A DNA stretch of 26,319 nt from Candidatus Jordarchaeales archaeon (GTDB taxonomy: Archaea; Asgardarchaeota; Jordiarchaeia; Jordiarchaeales; Freyrarchaeaceae). The stretch is from assembly GCA_038889235.1 (NCBI GenBank), contig JAWAHN010000002.1, positions 475,386 through 501,704 of the forward strand, read 5' to 3'. Positions 7,624 through 15,449 of the stretch are shown here, in pieces; position 1 is the stretch's first letter, and each line of letters begins with the position of its first letter. The notes below the pieces were generated by a model. That model was not told where the DNA came from. It saw nothing but the letters and a program-made list of their open reading frames with translations, and ran no database searches. The position numbers were made by a program, and so were the translations under genes.

Positions 7624-7812
7624 TCAAAGGAGCAATAATACACCTGTTATGATGAATAATGTGCCGACGGCAATCAGCGCTATTGGAAGCCAAATAGACG
7701 CTAGCAACAGGGAGACCAAGCATGCTCCAATTAATAATAGGGCTGCTGGAACGAGGAAAATTAGTAGTAAAGTTGCTATAATCCAAAACATTACCTTAAC
7801 TAGGTTAATCAT
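7624..7812 (-). CDS. Small two-helix membrane protein (62 aa)
   Basis: ATG 7812 is preceded by GAGGGGG and starts MINLVKVMFWIIATLLLIFL; a TTG 21 bases earlier is less likely. Nearly the whole protein is hydrophobic and fits two membrane helices joined at about residue 28-38 (GACLVSLLLASIWLP), with almost no charged residues after the first few. It is the last gene of the leftward module A operon, 79 bp beyond the 54-aa gene and behind the Ntn hydrolase. Function unknown; a membrane anchor, holin-like or toxin peptide are possible guesses. Confidence 0.6.
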   Translation of the reverse strand: MINLVKVMFWIIATLLLIFLVPAALLLIGACLVSLLLASIWLPIALIAVGTLFIITGVLLLL

Positions 7813-7890
7813 TTCTTTCCCCCTCTTTCTCAACCTCCATTTTAGCCATCCCTATGCTTTAATTTTCATCTCTTAGGAAACGCTTGGCAA

Positions 7891-8055
7891 TTACTCTTTT
7901 CGCTTTTCTCTTTCCAATTCCTCTATCTTTTGCAGGACTTTTTGTTCTCCAGCCATGTCGAGCACCCTCCACATGCGCCTTATGAGTTCCTTCCTTTGTT
8001 TTGCCTTCCCTTTGTATTCCTTTATGGCCTCCTCAGTTAAGGGGCCTAGCAACAC
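7891..8055 (-). CDS. 54-aa charged coiled-coil-like protein behind the second Ntn hydrolase
   Basis: GTG 8055 lies within the last codons of the Ntn hydrolase gene, a short overlap typical of coupled translation, with GGGAGG just ahead. The product, PLTEEAIKEYKGKAKQRKEL onward to QKIEELEREKRKE, is highly charged and helical, with no cysteines. It is too short for most gene finders, but the frame is clean, overlaps its neighbour by 10 bp and uses strongly coding-like codons. The stand-alone Ntn hydrolase has a small charged follower in the same place (5007-5138), so these may be partner, cap or inhibitor peptides for the hydrolases. That role is inference. Confidence 0.6.
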   Translation of the reverse strand: MLLGPLTEEAIKEYKGKAKQRKELIRRMWRVLDMAGEQKVLQKIEELEREKRKE

Positions 8056-8703
8056 ACCTTCCTCCCTGCCCTCATGTAGTAGCTTTCACCAACAAACGGT
8101 CCCACAACTGGGTCAATTTCGCTAACAACATCTATTATGAACGTTGATAGTGCCCCTATATCCAGCAGGTAGCTCTCCTCGGGCTCGTAGCCCAAAAGCC
8201 TTAGAAGCAAATTTCCACCAGTGAAAAAGCCCGTGCCTATGACGGCGAAGCCCGGGTTGTCGTGCACCGGCTGAGCCAAACCCCTATCATCGAACAGGTA
8301 CATGGATGCTTTTCCACTTTGGTCCACGCTTGCCAAAACCATGCTGAAGCTCAAGTCCAGCCCCTGATCACGTAGTTCCCTAAACCTGCTAATGAAAGCC
8401 AACTCGACCTGCTTGACGGCCCCCCTCAAACTGTTCAAAACTCGGAGTCTTCTTGCCCCATTCCCTGACAGCCATATCCCTAAGAATCCTCTCACAAATC
8501 CTATAGCTCTGCTTAATGAGTGAGGCGTCGCCAGCGCCTCCAGCAACCGCAAGCGGCACAGCCTCTCCATCCGCCATCAGGAGTATCGGGTACACCTTCC
8601 TAGTTTCATAGCTGACGGGGCCGACGGTCACCTTGGAATCTGAAGAAATAACCACGCCTTCTTTGCCCTCAATGACCCATTTCAAGGCAATAAGTAAAGT
8701 CAC
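8046..8703 (-). pseudogene. Proteasome beta-like Ntn hydrolase of module A, frameshifted
   Basis: It starts at GTG 8703 behind a strong AAGGAGGT. Thr follows Met (TLLIALKWVIEGKEGVVISS, then DSK), so the catalytic Thr1 pattern, the Asp after the SS and a Lys (ETRKVYPILL) are present. The first frame runs to PSFEQF near 8425. There a run of six G shifts phase, and removing one G continues into AVKQVELAFISRFRELRDQG and on to the end at 8046. The C-terminal half carries VIGTGFFTGG and IDPVVGPFVGESYYM, which match MGSGAAYAE and IDPFVGG of the 5150-5866 protein. Repaired length is about 218 residues. The gene follows the Pro-rich nuclease by about 160 bp on the same strand. A sequencing error in the G-run would make it intact. 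Confidence 0.8.
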
Positions 8704-8862
8704 GAATTATACCTCCTTGGAACATGAGCATAATCCTCTCAGGTTAAAACCGAAGTGATTAAGCTTGGTCTGCTGACTGTCACAGATGAGAAAGGTGCCA
8801 GCACGCCTAAGGCCGATAACAGTCATGTAAACGATCCCCCTACCACTATCCTAAAAAGTGCG

Positions 8863-10683
8863 TTACGCGAATCTTTCCAGCTCCCCTTTTTGGTGCAAGT
8901 AAATAATATAAAATTCGACGTCTATTCCCCTTTCTTTGAAATATTTTTTAACCCATCTTATGTCGTCTCGAAAGAGGTATGCGTAAATGGCAGGAAACAC
9001 TACGCGGATCTTGCTTGGACTACCCTTATACTTTGATAATTTCCACGTAAGCCTCACTCGCGGGTTCCAAGGCTCCATGATTAACGCCCTTTCTTCCTCT
9101 GATGGATATCCAGTCTCTACCTCCCAATATTCACCATCTGCCACCATGTCAGGAATAACGTGTCCGATGAATTGGTTTGCTTCATTAATCAAGGGTTCTA
9201 GTGGCTCTGTCTTTACGCTTGCGTAACCACTCCTCTTAAGGTACCAATAAACAATCCTCTTCATCAAATAGTGAAAGGGAGACTCTCTTTCAGGGAAGAA
9301 ATCTACCTCTCTAGTTGGTAATTCATTGTCAAGCCTTTTCATTTCCTCCTCATAAAGCCGGACGGCAAACCCCCATAGATCGTCTATGCTTTCTTCGTAG
9401 ACTGCGGGTGGCAAATCGATACCCAAGAGTTTTTCGATCAGCCTTAGGAGCCTCTCATTATATTCAGGCAACGCGACAACGGTCACATCTATATCAAGTA
9501 CTTTTTTATCCAAATCCTCTAGTGGCCTCACATCGGACGTGTACAGTATAACGCATTTAGGTCCCTTTTTTGAGATCTCCTTAAGCCCCCTTATAATCTC
9601 CATGATATTCCCTTCGTTAACGGAAGGGATGCGCACTATCAAGCGCTCAGAGGTTATTAACGAATACGGTTTCTCTTCCTTGACCTCCTCGATCCCTGAT
9701 GGTGGTATGTGCTTAACACCTGTTTCCTTCACTCTCCCTTCAGCTATTTTGGACAATATGGGCTCTTTCTGCCAAGGTAGACCCATGAAAAATCCGTGCT
9801 CACCATGGTAGGTGTACTTCGTGGCCATTAAATGCTCAATCATTCTTAACCCATCCTCAGTTTTACCTACAGCTATCAAACACAGGGGGCGTTGCAAACT
9901 AAACTCTCCACCTTTACCCTTGAGGGTTGGTAGAAGTTCATCTAGCACATCTTCAGCCTCCAATTCTGGTTTAGCTTCTCTTGTCTCTATTTCTGCGCCT
10001 ATTTTACTCACCTCAACCTCAGGCTTTGCTACCGGCGGTTGCGGAACTTGAATTGTCATTTGGCGCCTTTCTATCTTCTCCTCGACGAGAGGAATAACGC
10101 GCATCTTTGGCACGTGTACGATGGAGCTCCGCTCTAGGAAGGCAGGAACAGTGCTGGGCGGTCGAAATACAGCTCGAGTAGGCCTGATGATAGGTGTTAA
10201 GGTTCCTAAATTCCTAATCGGCTCAGGGTGAATGATGGGCCTAACGGAGATATCTGAGGGGCGCTTCAGCCTCAGCCTTAAAGGGGATGTAGTAAGCCCC
10301 CGCATTGTTACGGGCATAAGGGTTGGGACCCTGATATCCATCAGGGTCGTAGCCCTGGGCGCCATGGATATGATCGGTGTAATAATGGCTGTGGGCTGAA
10401 CCTCGACAGAAAGGAGTATGGGCTTAATGAAGCTACGGGGACTAGCCCTAAGGTGTGGTGGCCGAGGTTGCGAAACCCCAAGTTGCTTGACGCTTTTGAT
10501 GGGGATGTTGAAGGTGATGCGCAGCTCGGTTGGTGGGACTTGCGGTTTAGGTAGCTGCTCTTTGACTTGTGGCGGCTCACGCTTGCCGACAGAAAGTGCT
10601 CTTCGAGTTTCAACTAAACGTCCAGAAGTTTCCTCTTTAACCTCTTCGCTCTTGGCTTGCTCCTCTGTTACTTGCTCTCCCAC
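8863..10683 (-). CDS. Proline-rich protein with C-terminal PD-(D/E)xK nuclease domain (606 aa)
   Basis: Three parts. Residues 1 to about 255 are low-complexity, rich in Pro, Ile, Arg and Thr (for example TTSPLRLRLKRPSDISVRPI), probably extended or disordered. Residues about 270-430 look alpha/beta (GPKCVILYTSDVRPLEDL, then DIDVTVVALPEYNERLLRLI). Residues about 460-606 match a restriction-endonuclease-like fold: helix PERESPFHYLMKRIVYWYLK, then IPDMVADGEYWEVET, giving Asp512 and Glu521-x-Glu523 as likely catalytic residues; the usual lysine is replaced. It starts at GTG 10683, overlapping the previous gene by 16 bp, as the fourth gene of module A. A decayed homologue with the same architecture lies at 15449-17245. 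It is probably a DNA- or RNA-cleaving effector; the substrate is unknown. Confidence 0.7.
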   Translation of the reverse strand: MGEQVTEEQAKSEEVKEETSGRLVETRRALSVGKREPPQVKEQLPKPQVPPTELRITFNIPIKSVKQLGVSQPRPPHLRASPRSFIKPILLSVEVQPTAIITPIISMAPRATTLMDIRVPTLMPVTMRGLTTSPLRLRLKRPSDISVRPIIHPEPIRNLGTLTPIIRPTRAVFRPPSTVPAFLERSSIVHVPKMRVIPLVEEKIERRQMTIQVPQPPVAKPEVEVSKIGAEIETREAKPELEAEDVLDELLPTLKGKGGEFSLQRPLCLIAVGKTEDGLRMIEHLMATKYTYHGEHGFFMGLPWQKEPILSKIAEGRVKETGVKHIPPSGIEEVKEEKPYSLITSERLIVRIPSVNEGNIMEIIRGLKEISKKGPKCVILYTSDVRPLEDLDKKVLDIDVTVVALPEYNERLLRLIEKLLGIDLPPAVYEESIDDLWGFAVRLYEEEMKRLDNELPTREVDFFPERESPFHYLMKRIVYWYLKRSGYASVKTEPLEPLINEANQFIGHVIPDMVADGEYWEVETGYPSEEERALIMEPWNPRVRLTWKLSKYKGSPSKIRVVFPAIYAYLFRDDIRWVKKYFKERGIDVEFYIIYLHQKGELERFA

Positions 10684-11510
10684 GCAAACGTCTCCTCCAA
10701 TGCTTTTATCAGGGCCTCTTTATGCCTAACCACGTACTCATACCGCTCGCCGCTTTTATAACCTCTCACGTAACGGTACGTTTCACAAAGTATTGGATCG
10801 AGGTGATACTTGCTATGTTCAAGATATATATCGCCTTCTGGATGCCTTCTTGACCCCTTACTGTATAAAAGCTCTTCCTCACGCATAACGGTAAACCTCA
10901 AAATTTCTTCGAATTCAGCTGGATTAGCTCCTATTTCCGTTCTAACCTCATCTAGAAAGCGTTGCCAATTCTCACGCCTGTAATCTTCATCCCTAAATGA
11001 GTCATGAGCAAGTAACGCCTTTAAAAAACCAATTATTTTGCTTTGACCATACGTTTGAGAGAGCTTCTTCAGAACAAGCTTAGCCCACTCAAGATAAGGA
11101 TTGGGTATTAAGTCGATATGAACACCCGTAAGCTTAGCAAGGCTCGACCTTACCTCACTCATTTTATCTCTTACCTCGCGATATAAGACTCCTCCGTAAT
11201 CGATACACCTCATGTAGAGGTGCTCATTATCCAGCCAATCGAAAATCCTATGTATGTGCTTATAAAGTTCCGTCGCAAAACTGTTCTCAGTTCTCTCGAC
11301 TTTATCACCGAACTTCACCCCTAAACTCCTTAGGATGGCTTTGGCCTCATTAGAGACAGCTTCCTGGTAAGAGCGTTCAACCGTTGCCAGATCCTCAGGC
11401 AACAGCAAGATAAGCTGGGATAGGATGTTCCTTGATGGTGAGAGGTTTGCTAAGGCATTTATAAGGTTGAGCATGTGCTCCTTTACGTTTACACTTTCGC
11501 TCAAGCTCAC
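10668..11510 (-). CDS. Helical protein, tandem paralogue of its upstream neighbour
   Basis: I take GTG 11510, which overlaps the stop of the upstream gene by GTGA, rather than the longer frame from 11615, whose first 35 residues only shadow the neighbour. The 280-residue product begins MSLSESVNVKEHMLNLINAL and continues ANLSPSRNILSQLILLL...LGVKFGDKVERTENSF. That aligns with NLVNALVAIAPSRNYITQFL...FGVSFTDKISLDPKQY of the 11507-12148 protein, so the pair arose by tandem duplication of an N-terminal domain. The C-terminal part differs and is helical (LPFTV-like stretches, then RHPEGDIYLEHSKYHLDPI). No enzyme motif was seen. It lies directly upstream of the nuclease gene and overlaps it, so it may be a structural or regulatory subunit of the same complex. 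Confidence 0.7.
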   Translation of the reverse strand: MSLSESVNVKEHMLNLINALANLSPSRNILSQLILLLPEDLATVERSYQEAVSNEAKAILRSLGVKFGDKVERTENSFATELYKHIHRIFDWLDNEHLYMRCIDYGGVLYREVRDKMSEVRSSLAKLTGVHIDLIPNPYLEWAKLVLKKLSQTYGQSKIIGFLKALLAHDSFRDEDYRRENWQRFLDEVRTEIGANPAEFEEILRFTVMREEELLYSKGSRRHPEGDIYLEHSKYHLDPILCETYRYVRGYKSGERYEYVVRHKEALIKALEETFAWESK

Positions 11511-12148
11511 ATCCCTTCCAAAACAGCTGGATATTTTCTCAAGGCTTCTACAGGCCTGTAGCTTCCATCGTAGTCCTTGGTCGCAAGCTTGTAGAGGTCG
11601 AGAAGGTTTAGGCATTCGATTAAGGTTCCTCTACTAACGCCTAGGGCTCTCTCTAATTCATCGGTCTTTGCCCGCCCCACCCTCACAATTTCCTTTAGCA
11701 CCTTAACCGCCGTCCCGCCATATGTCGGCTCCGAGGACAATCCCTTCAGCCTAACGTCCAGCCACTCCTCTGCGAGATTTGGTATCCCTTGCGGGTATTC
11801 ATCTTTAAGTAAGGCTCCGACCTTGGATCGGAACTCTGGGTCCTCGAAGAGCTGAAAGACTTTGTCTATGAAGTCTGTTAAGAACCATCCGTATTGCTTT
11901 GGATCCAGTGATATCTTGTCGGTGAAGGATACGCCGAAAGCCTTAGCGAAGGCCTCACGTGTGTACTCGTCTTTTACTACATCCGGATAGGCCTCCTCAA
12001 GTATCCTGTAGTCGACGCTCCCATTCATCTTGACGATGTAAAGGAACTGGGTTATGTAGTTCCTCGACGGCGCTATAGCTACGAGGGCATTAACAAGGTT
12101 AGATAGTTGTTTTGAGAAGTCTTCACTTACATCTCCTTCTCTGGCCAT
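11507..12148 (-). CDS. Module A protein with N-terminal duplicated domain and C-terminal winged helix
   Basis: A 213-residue protein from ATG 12148, with GAGGTG upstream inside the previous gene. Residues about 10-105 share a domain with the next gene (SNLVNALVAIAPSRNYITQF; FGVSFTDKISLDPKQYGWFL). Residues about 140-200 are a winged helix: AVKVLKEIVRVGRAKTDELE, then RALGVSRGTLIECLNLLDLY. It overlaps the upstream gene by 22 bp and the downstream gene by 3-4 bp. The winged helix suggests DNA or protein binding that could place the nuclease on its target. Family not recognised. Confidence 0.7.
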   Translation of the reverse strand: MAREGDVSEDFSKQLSNLVNALVAIAPSRNYITQFLYIVKMNGSVDYRILEEAYPDVVKDEYTREAFAKAFGVSFTDKISLDPKQYGWFLTDFIDKVFQLFEDPEFRSKVGALLKDEYPQGIPNLAEEWLDVRLKGLSSEPTYGGTAVKVLKEIVRVGRAKTDELERALGVSRGTLIECLNLLDLYKLATKDYDGSYRPVEALRKYPAVLEGM

Positions 12149-12726
12149 AACACTTTCACCTCAACTCTTGGAATAACGTCCCTTAATTCGAGGAGCAGAT
12201 CATCGAAATAAGGTGGAAAGTTAAGATATCCATAACTTACGTACTGTATGAGATAGCAACCTTTTAGTTCATCTAGGGCCCTCTCAAACTCATAATCAGT
12301 AAGGGTTTTCTGAAACAATAGTTTGTAAAATTTCCGTAAGCTACTGGTATCAACGGTCTCCGGGCGCATAATAGATATGAGGTAGAGGATTTCTCTCGCG
12401 TTTAGGCTAAGGGCGGTTGCCCTTGCTTTTGCGGACTCCACCACTGAATCCAGGCATATTTGCTTGAAGGAGTCTTGGATGATGTCTCTTAGACACTCGC
12501 CGGTATCCTCAGATCTTCCATAGGGATCCACCTTATCAACACCAAGCGCCTTCAGGTCATCCAGAACCGAGCTCAAGGCCCCAGACCTCCCGTATCTCGC
12601 CCTCAATATCTTCGCAGCCGCATCTGAACCAACAGTGTATAGTAGGTACAGCGCATCGGCCCTTTCCAGGCTGTTCTCCTCCACATACTTTTTCATAAGA
12701 CCCTCAATATCGACAGCTTTAACCAT
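12127..12726 (-). CDS. First gene of module A, helical/winged-helix-like protein
   Basis: A 199-residue protein from ATG 12726, with AGGTG about 9 bases upstream. It begins MVKAVDIEGLMKKYVEENSL. The C-terminal half (NAREILYLISIMRPETVDTS, then YEFERALDELKGCYLIQYVS) resembles a winged-helix arrangement with a wing-like YGYLNFPPYF. No catalytic motif is evident. As head of a tightly overlapping four-gene unit it is probably expressed stoichiometrically with the nuclease. A/T-rich TTTAAACTT at about 12760 could be its TATA box, and a decayed winged-helix gene faces it on the other strand. Confidence 0.65.
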   Translation of the reverse strand: MVKAVDIEGLMKKYVEENSLERADALYLLYTVGSDAAAKILRARYGRSGALSSVLDDLKALGVDKVDPYGRSEDTGECLRDIIQDSFKQICLDSVVESAKARATALSLNAREILYLISIMRPETVDTSSLRKFYKLLFQKTLTDYEFERALDELKGCYLIQYVSYGYLNFPPYFDDLLLELRDVIPRVEVKVLWPEKEM

Positions 12727-12799
12727 ACATAGGACACCTGCAACAAATTATAGATGAGAAAGTTTAAATTAATTACGCTGCTGATTTAAGGGCACCCGC

Positions 12800-12975
12800 C
12801 GAGCCATATACGAGGAAACCATTAAACAACACGCTTTCAGACGAGCCCGTCACACCAAATTAGATTGCAAAAAGCTAGAAATAAACTACAAACCGCTAAG
12901 AACGCGCTGATGCGCTTAACAATCACGATGAAGGACATACGCTGCAAGAACTCTGGGAGGATTCTGGAAGGAAAG
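12800..12975 (+). pseudogene. Remnant of a winged-helix regulator, divergent from module A
   Basis: Pieces of the same protein appear in alternating frames: YEETI, NTLSDEPVTPN, KKLEINYKPLRTR and KDIRCKNSGRI, in order and correctly spaced. They match the regulator at 14133-14363 (YEETIYNMLSD, EPVTPNEIAKRLGISFKTV, RGVRYKNSGRI). At least three indels or stops break it. It sits just beyond the start of module A on the opposite strand, as the better-kept copy does beside module B, which makes it important evidence that the modules are duplicates. It is not translated as one protein. Confidence 0.75.
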
Positions 12976-13014
12976 GCCATGACCATAGGAACGCGCGCAC
13001 TCCCATAGAGAAGG

Positions 13015-13191
13015 TTAGCGAACTAATAGGGCTATTCCGATGATTGTGGCGATGACGCCTAAGACTATGAGGGCTACTGGAATAGCTATAGGCGCCAGCG
13101 CACAGGCTGGCTTTTTACATGAGGGGCATATTCCGCCTTCTATATCTGCCTCGGTGAGCCCATGCCCACAATACGGGCACTCAGCAACAGT
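13015..13191 (-). pseudogene. Zinc-ribbon plus membrane-helix protein lacking a start
   Basis: The frame reads TVAECPYCGHGLTEADIEGG then ICPSCKKPACALAPIAIP and a hydrophobic helix (VALIVLGVIATIIGIALLVR) to the TAA at 13015. CPYCG plus CPSC form a small zinc ribbon, followed by one membrane segment. A TAG stands directly before the Thr codon (13192-13194) and no start codon is available in frame, so the 5' end was lost or shifted. Such small ribbon-plus-helix proteins occur widely in archaea with no defined role. Confidence 0.6.
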
Positions 13192-13348
13192 CTAATATGC
13201 CTGCGGTAGAATCTATAATGCCATGGATCTAAGGGGTCTATTCGCATCATATGTAAAATGCCACTTACAGAGAGATAAAATTGTCTGTAGCGTTCAAGCC
13301 TAATAATTATTAGAGGAACCATAATAAGCGAACTACTAACATTAAGAA

Positions 13349-13477
13349 GGATTTAGGTCTAGGCTCAATTATCATAAAAGCCAGACCCTCGATGAAGTTC
13401 TTACCAAGCTCGGCGTTAATAGGGTTGATCTCATTAAGATAAATGTTGAAGGATCCGCTTTAAGATCCTCAACTTAC
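13349..13477 (+). pseudogene. Fragment of a FkbM-type SAM methyltransferase
   Basis: A short frame reads NYHKSQTLDEVLTKLGVNRV then DLIKINVEGSALR. The pattern T-L-D-E-h-L, followed by h-D-h-I-K-h-(N/D)-V-E-G, is the signature block of FkbM-family methyltransferases. Nothing upstream or downstream completes the domain, so this is a leftover of about 40 residues. It lies between the two modules and shows that unrelated DNA has been caught and degraded here. The match is by eye only. Confidence 0.5.
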
Positions 13478-14149
13478 TGTGGACTTAACCTCCTGATAAC
13501 CTCCTTCAGCTCGATCACTTCTATTGGACAATCCTTCCAGTCATGTTCCCAGCAGACTATGATATCGCATTTATTGGGATCATGGCCATGCAATTGAAAA
13601 TTGCTACTTTTATACTCAAATTCTATATAGACTCTTTCATATCCTTTGTCAATACGTCTTCTCGCTACCATATCTGGAAAGGTTGGAGGGCTGGATTCAT
13701 AAATGATGCCTAAATCATCCATAACTTTGGAGAAAAGGAGGATAGTTCCGGCCTCGTTTAGTGGGGGATAAACAAAACCTCGAAAGTTTATTGGTTCCCC
13801 CACTATATCCTTAGGAGTTTTCTCTGGAACACTCGGCTTTATCGCCTCAGGAGATTTCAAGACCTCTAGAAGTTTGCTGATCTTTTGAATCCCTTCCTTC
13901 CATCCTATTTCCTCAAATTTCTTAAGCCATTCACTTGCCTTATCATGAATAAGCTTCATTAATTTATCTAAAGAATTGCGACGTTCAGACTCCTCATATA
14001 TATGCGATCATTTCATCCTTACTATAATACCTTGGTATAGAAATGCCAATGGAGTTACCTAATTGAGTCAGTTCTTCCCTTGTCATAGAAAAGGCATATT
14101 TTTCGTAGTTAAACAAAGATAGGAAACTTTCCTTACTTATTTTGGGCAT
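13474..14149 (-). pseudogene. PD-(D/E)xK nuclease-like protein, frameshifted in an AT repeat
   Basis: The 161-residue frame from 13959 holds FPDMVARR, then VYIEFEYKSSNF and HDPNKCDIIVCWEHDW, giving Asp96, Glu115-x-Lys117, a classic restriction-endonuclease-like active site. A second frame from ATG 14149 (MPKISKESFLSLFNYEKYAF ... KDEMIAYI, 51 codons) ends at 13994 just before the first. Adding two bases to the ATATAT tract near 14000 joins them through AYIYEESERRNSLDKLMKL, so the original gene had about 220-230 residues. The catalytic part may still be made from ATG 13959. It lies behind, and slightly overlaps, the winged-helix gene and is probably transcribed with it. Likely a nuclease; target unknown. 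Confidence 0.7.
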
Positions 14150-14363
14150 CTAACTTTTCCCTCCAGAATATATGTATCCTTCCCGAGTTCTTGTAGCGAA
14201 CGCCCCTCTTAATAACGGCTAGATGCATCAACACATCCTTCACGGTCTTAAAGGATATTCCAAGCCTTTTGGCTATTTCATTTGGCGTGACGGGTTCAAT
14301 CTGAAAGCATGTTGTAGATGGTTTCCTCGTATCTGCTTGGCAAGCGCCCTTATCTCTCTTCAA
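14133..14363 (-). pseudogene. Winged-helix regulator divergent from module B, frameshifted
   Basis: The main frame gives EPVTPNEIAKRLGISFKTV then KDVLMHLAVIKRGVRYKNSG and RIHIFWREKLDAQNK: a helix-turn-helix and a wing. The N-terminal part lies in another frame (SRYEETIYNMLSD) and joins if one T is removed from GATTGAACCC near 14302. The open frame from ATG 14396 passes through non-homologous residues there, so its N-terminus is probably not authentic. The gene faces module B across an A/T-rich promoter region and overlaps the downstream nuclease gene by 17 bp. It is probably the local transcription regulator. Its twin remnant is at 12800-12975. Confidence 0.65.
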
Positions 14364-14444
14364 GTTAAAGGTATAGTTAATTTTTATATTATACATTACT
14401 CGAACATAAAATTAACTGTTTATAAACACATAAGGAGAGGTGTA

Positions 14445-15449
14445 ATGTCTGCCATATCACCTGAGGAGCTTATTAGTGATGTTAAGCCTTGGGATAGAGA
14501 TTCTTGGAGAAGGTTTATAGAGACACATGTTGTGCCTATTAGAATTCTAGCTGATAACGTTGCAAAACAGTTTGTTGGCGATGCTTCAGCGGGAGTTGCA
14601 AAGGCTCTGGCTGATAGTGCCTCACGTGTTGTAGAAGTGGCTAAGAGAGTTATTGGGGAGGTTAAAGTGGAGTTTGAGGCCCCAACAGACCCCATTGAGG
14701 GTTTAAGGCTTCTCGTTGAAAAATGTGGAAACACGTTCCTCGGCGTAGGCGATGCTGGTAAATACACCTTGTTTGCATGGACTCTTAGGAAGGTCACAAG
14801 GGAGTATTTGTTTGAAGCACTATACCCTTCATTGAAAGATAAAGAGAAACGGGATAAGAAATTTGAAATTCTAGGTATAAGAGAAGATCTACCATTGTTT
14901 GTACCTGCAGTTAAGTCTATATTAACTGAGAACCTAACAGTCCTAGGATACCCTGATTATCCATCAATTTGCCGCGTCGAAGAATGGGAGATATATGTGA
15001 CTTTAAGTATATTGCCCGCAAGGGAAGCAATCCTTGGAGGCTCTATCTGTAGGTTTGTTGATAGGATCGTAGCGGTGCTTGGTAGACCCGGCATACTTTC
15101 AGGCGTGGAGCTATCAGCAGACGTCGTTAAACTATACCTAGATAAGTGCCCTGCGAGGCCCACGGAGCTGTACGAATACTCTTGGATTAGGCATAACTGG
15201 AGAAGAAGCTATGCTGAATTAGATAAACTTTGTAGAGTTAGATGCGATCGTCCATGGAATATTCAGGGCTTCGCTATAAGGTGCGTTAATAATTTAAGAT
15301 CGCCAGATGAATGGAGTGGATTAAATCAAGAGACAAACCTGCTAAGCTTCTTTAGGTTAGTGATGCCAAGCCTAGTAACTGGTCGCACGGAGTTATTGTT
15401 TAGCAGCGACTGGAGGGTTGCCTTAACATTGGAAAGGGTGCTCTCTTAA
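14445..15449 (+). CDS. First gene of module B, hypothetical 334-aa protein
   Basis: ATG 14445 is preceded by AAGGAGAGG; the longer open frame from 14223 only shadows the opposite winged-helix gene. The protein starts MSAISPEELISDVKPWDRDS and has a helical N-terminus (ADNVAKQFVGDASAGVAKAL), then alpha/beta or helical sequence, with Cys-rich stretches near the end (DKLCRVRCDRPWNIQGFAIR). I find no catalytic motif and do not recognise the family. It does not align obviously with the three leading genes of module A, so the modules share nuclease and Ntn hydrolase but differ in their first genes. Its stop overlaps the next start as TAATG, so it is coupled to the nuclease gene. Confidence 0.7.
   Translation: MSAISPEELISDVKPWDRDSWRRFIETHVVPIRILADNVAKQFVGDASAGVAKALADSASRVVEVAKRVIGEVKVEFEAPTDPIEGLRLLVEKCGNTFLGVGDAGKYTLFAWTLRKVTREYLFEALYPSLKDKEKRDKKFEILGIREDLPLFVPAVKSILTENLTVLGYPDYPSICRVEEWEIYVTLSILPAREAILGGSICRFVDRIVAVLGRPGILSGVELSADVVKLYLDKCPARPTELYEYSWIRHNWRRSYAELDKLCRVRCDRPWNIQGFAIRCVNNLRSPDEWSGLNQETNLLSFFRLVMPSLVTGRTELLFSSDWRVALTLERVLS

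Noticed and set aside
8707-8826. 39-codon frame (ATG 8826) between the module A nuclease and Ntn hydrolase
   Set aside because: Its end covers the ribosome-binding site of the hydrolase, composition is ordinary and no domain is seen; it may be noise.
11511-11615. N-terminal extension of the third module A gene
   Set aside because: It overlaps the winged-helix coding end of the previous gene; GTG 11510 with a GTGA overlap is the better start.
13140-13322. 60-codon leftward frame beginning MVPLIIIRLERYR
   Set aside because: It overlaps the zinc-ribbon remnant in another frame, with no ribosome-binding site or recognisable domain; possibly the lost 5' part of that gene, but not demonstrable.
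14223-14444. N-terminal extension of the 334-aa protein
   Set aside because: It is antisense to the winged-helix gene; ATG 14445 has a good ribosome-binding site.
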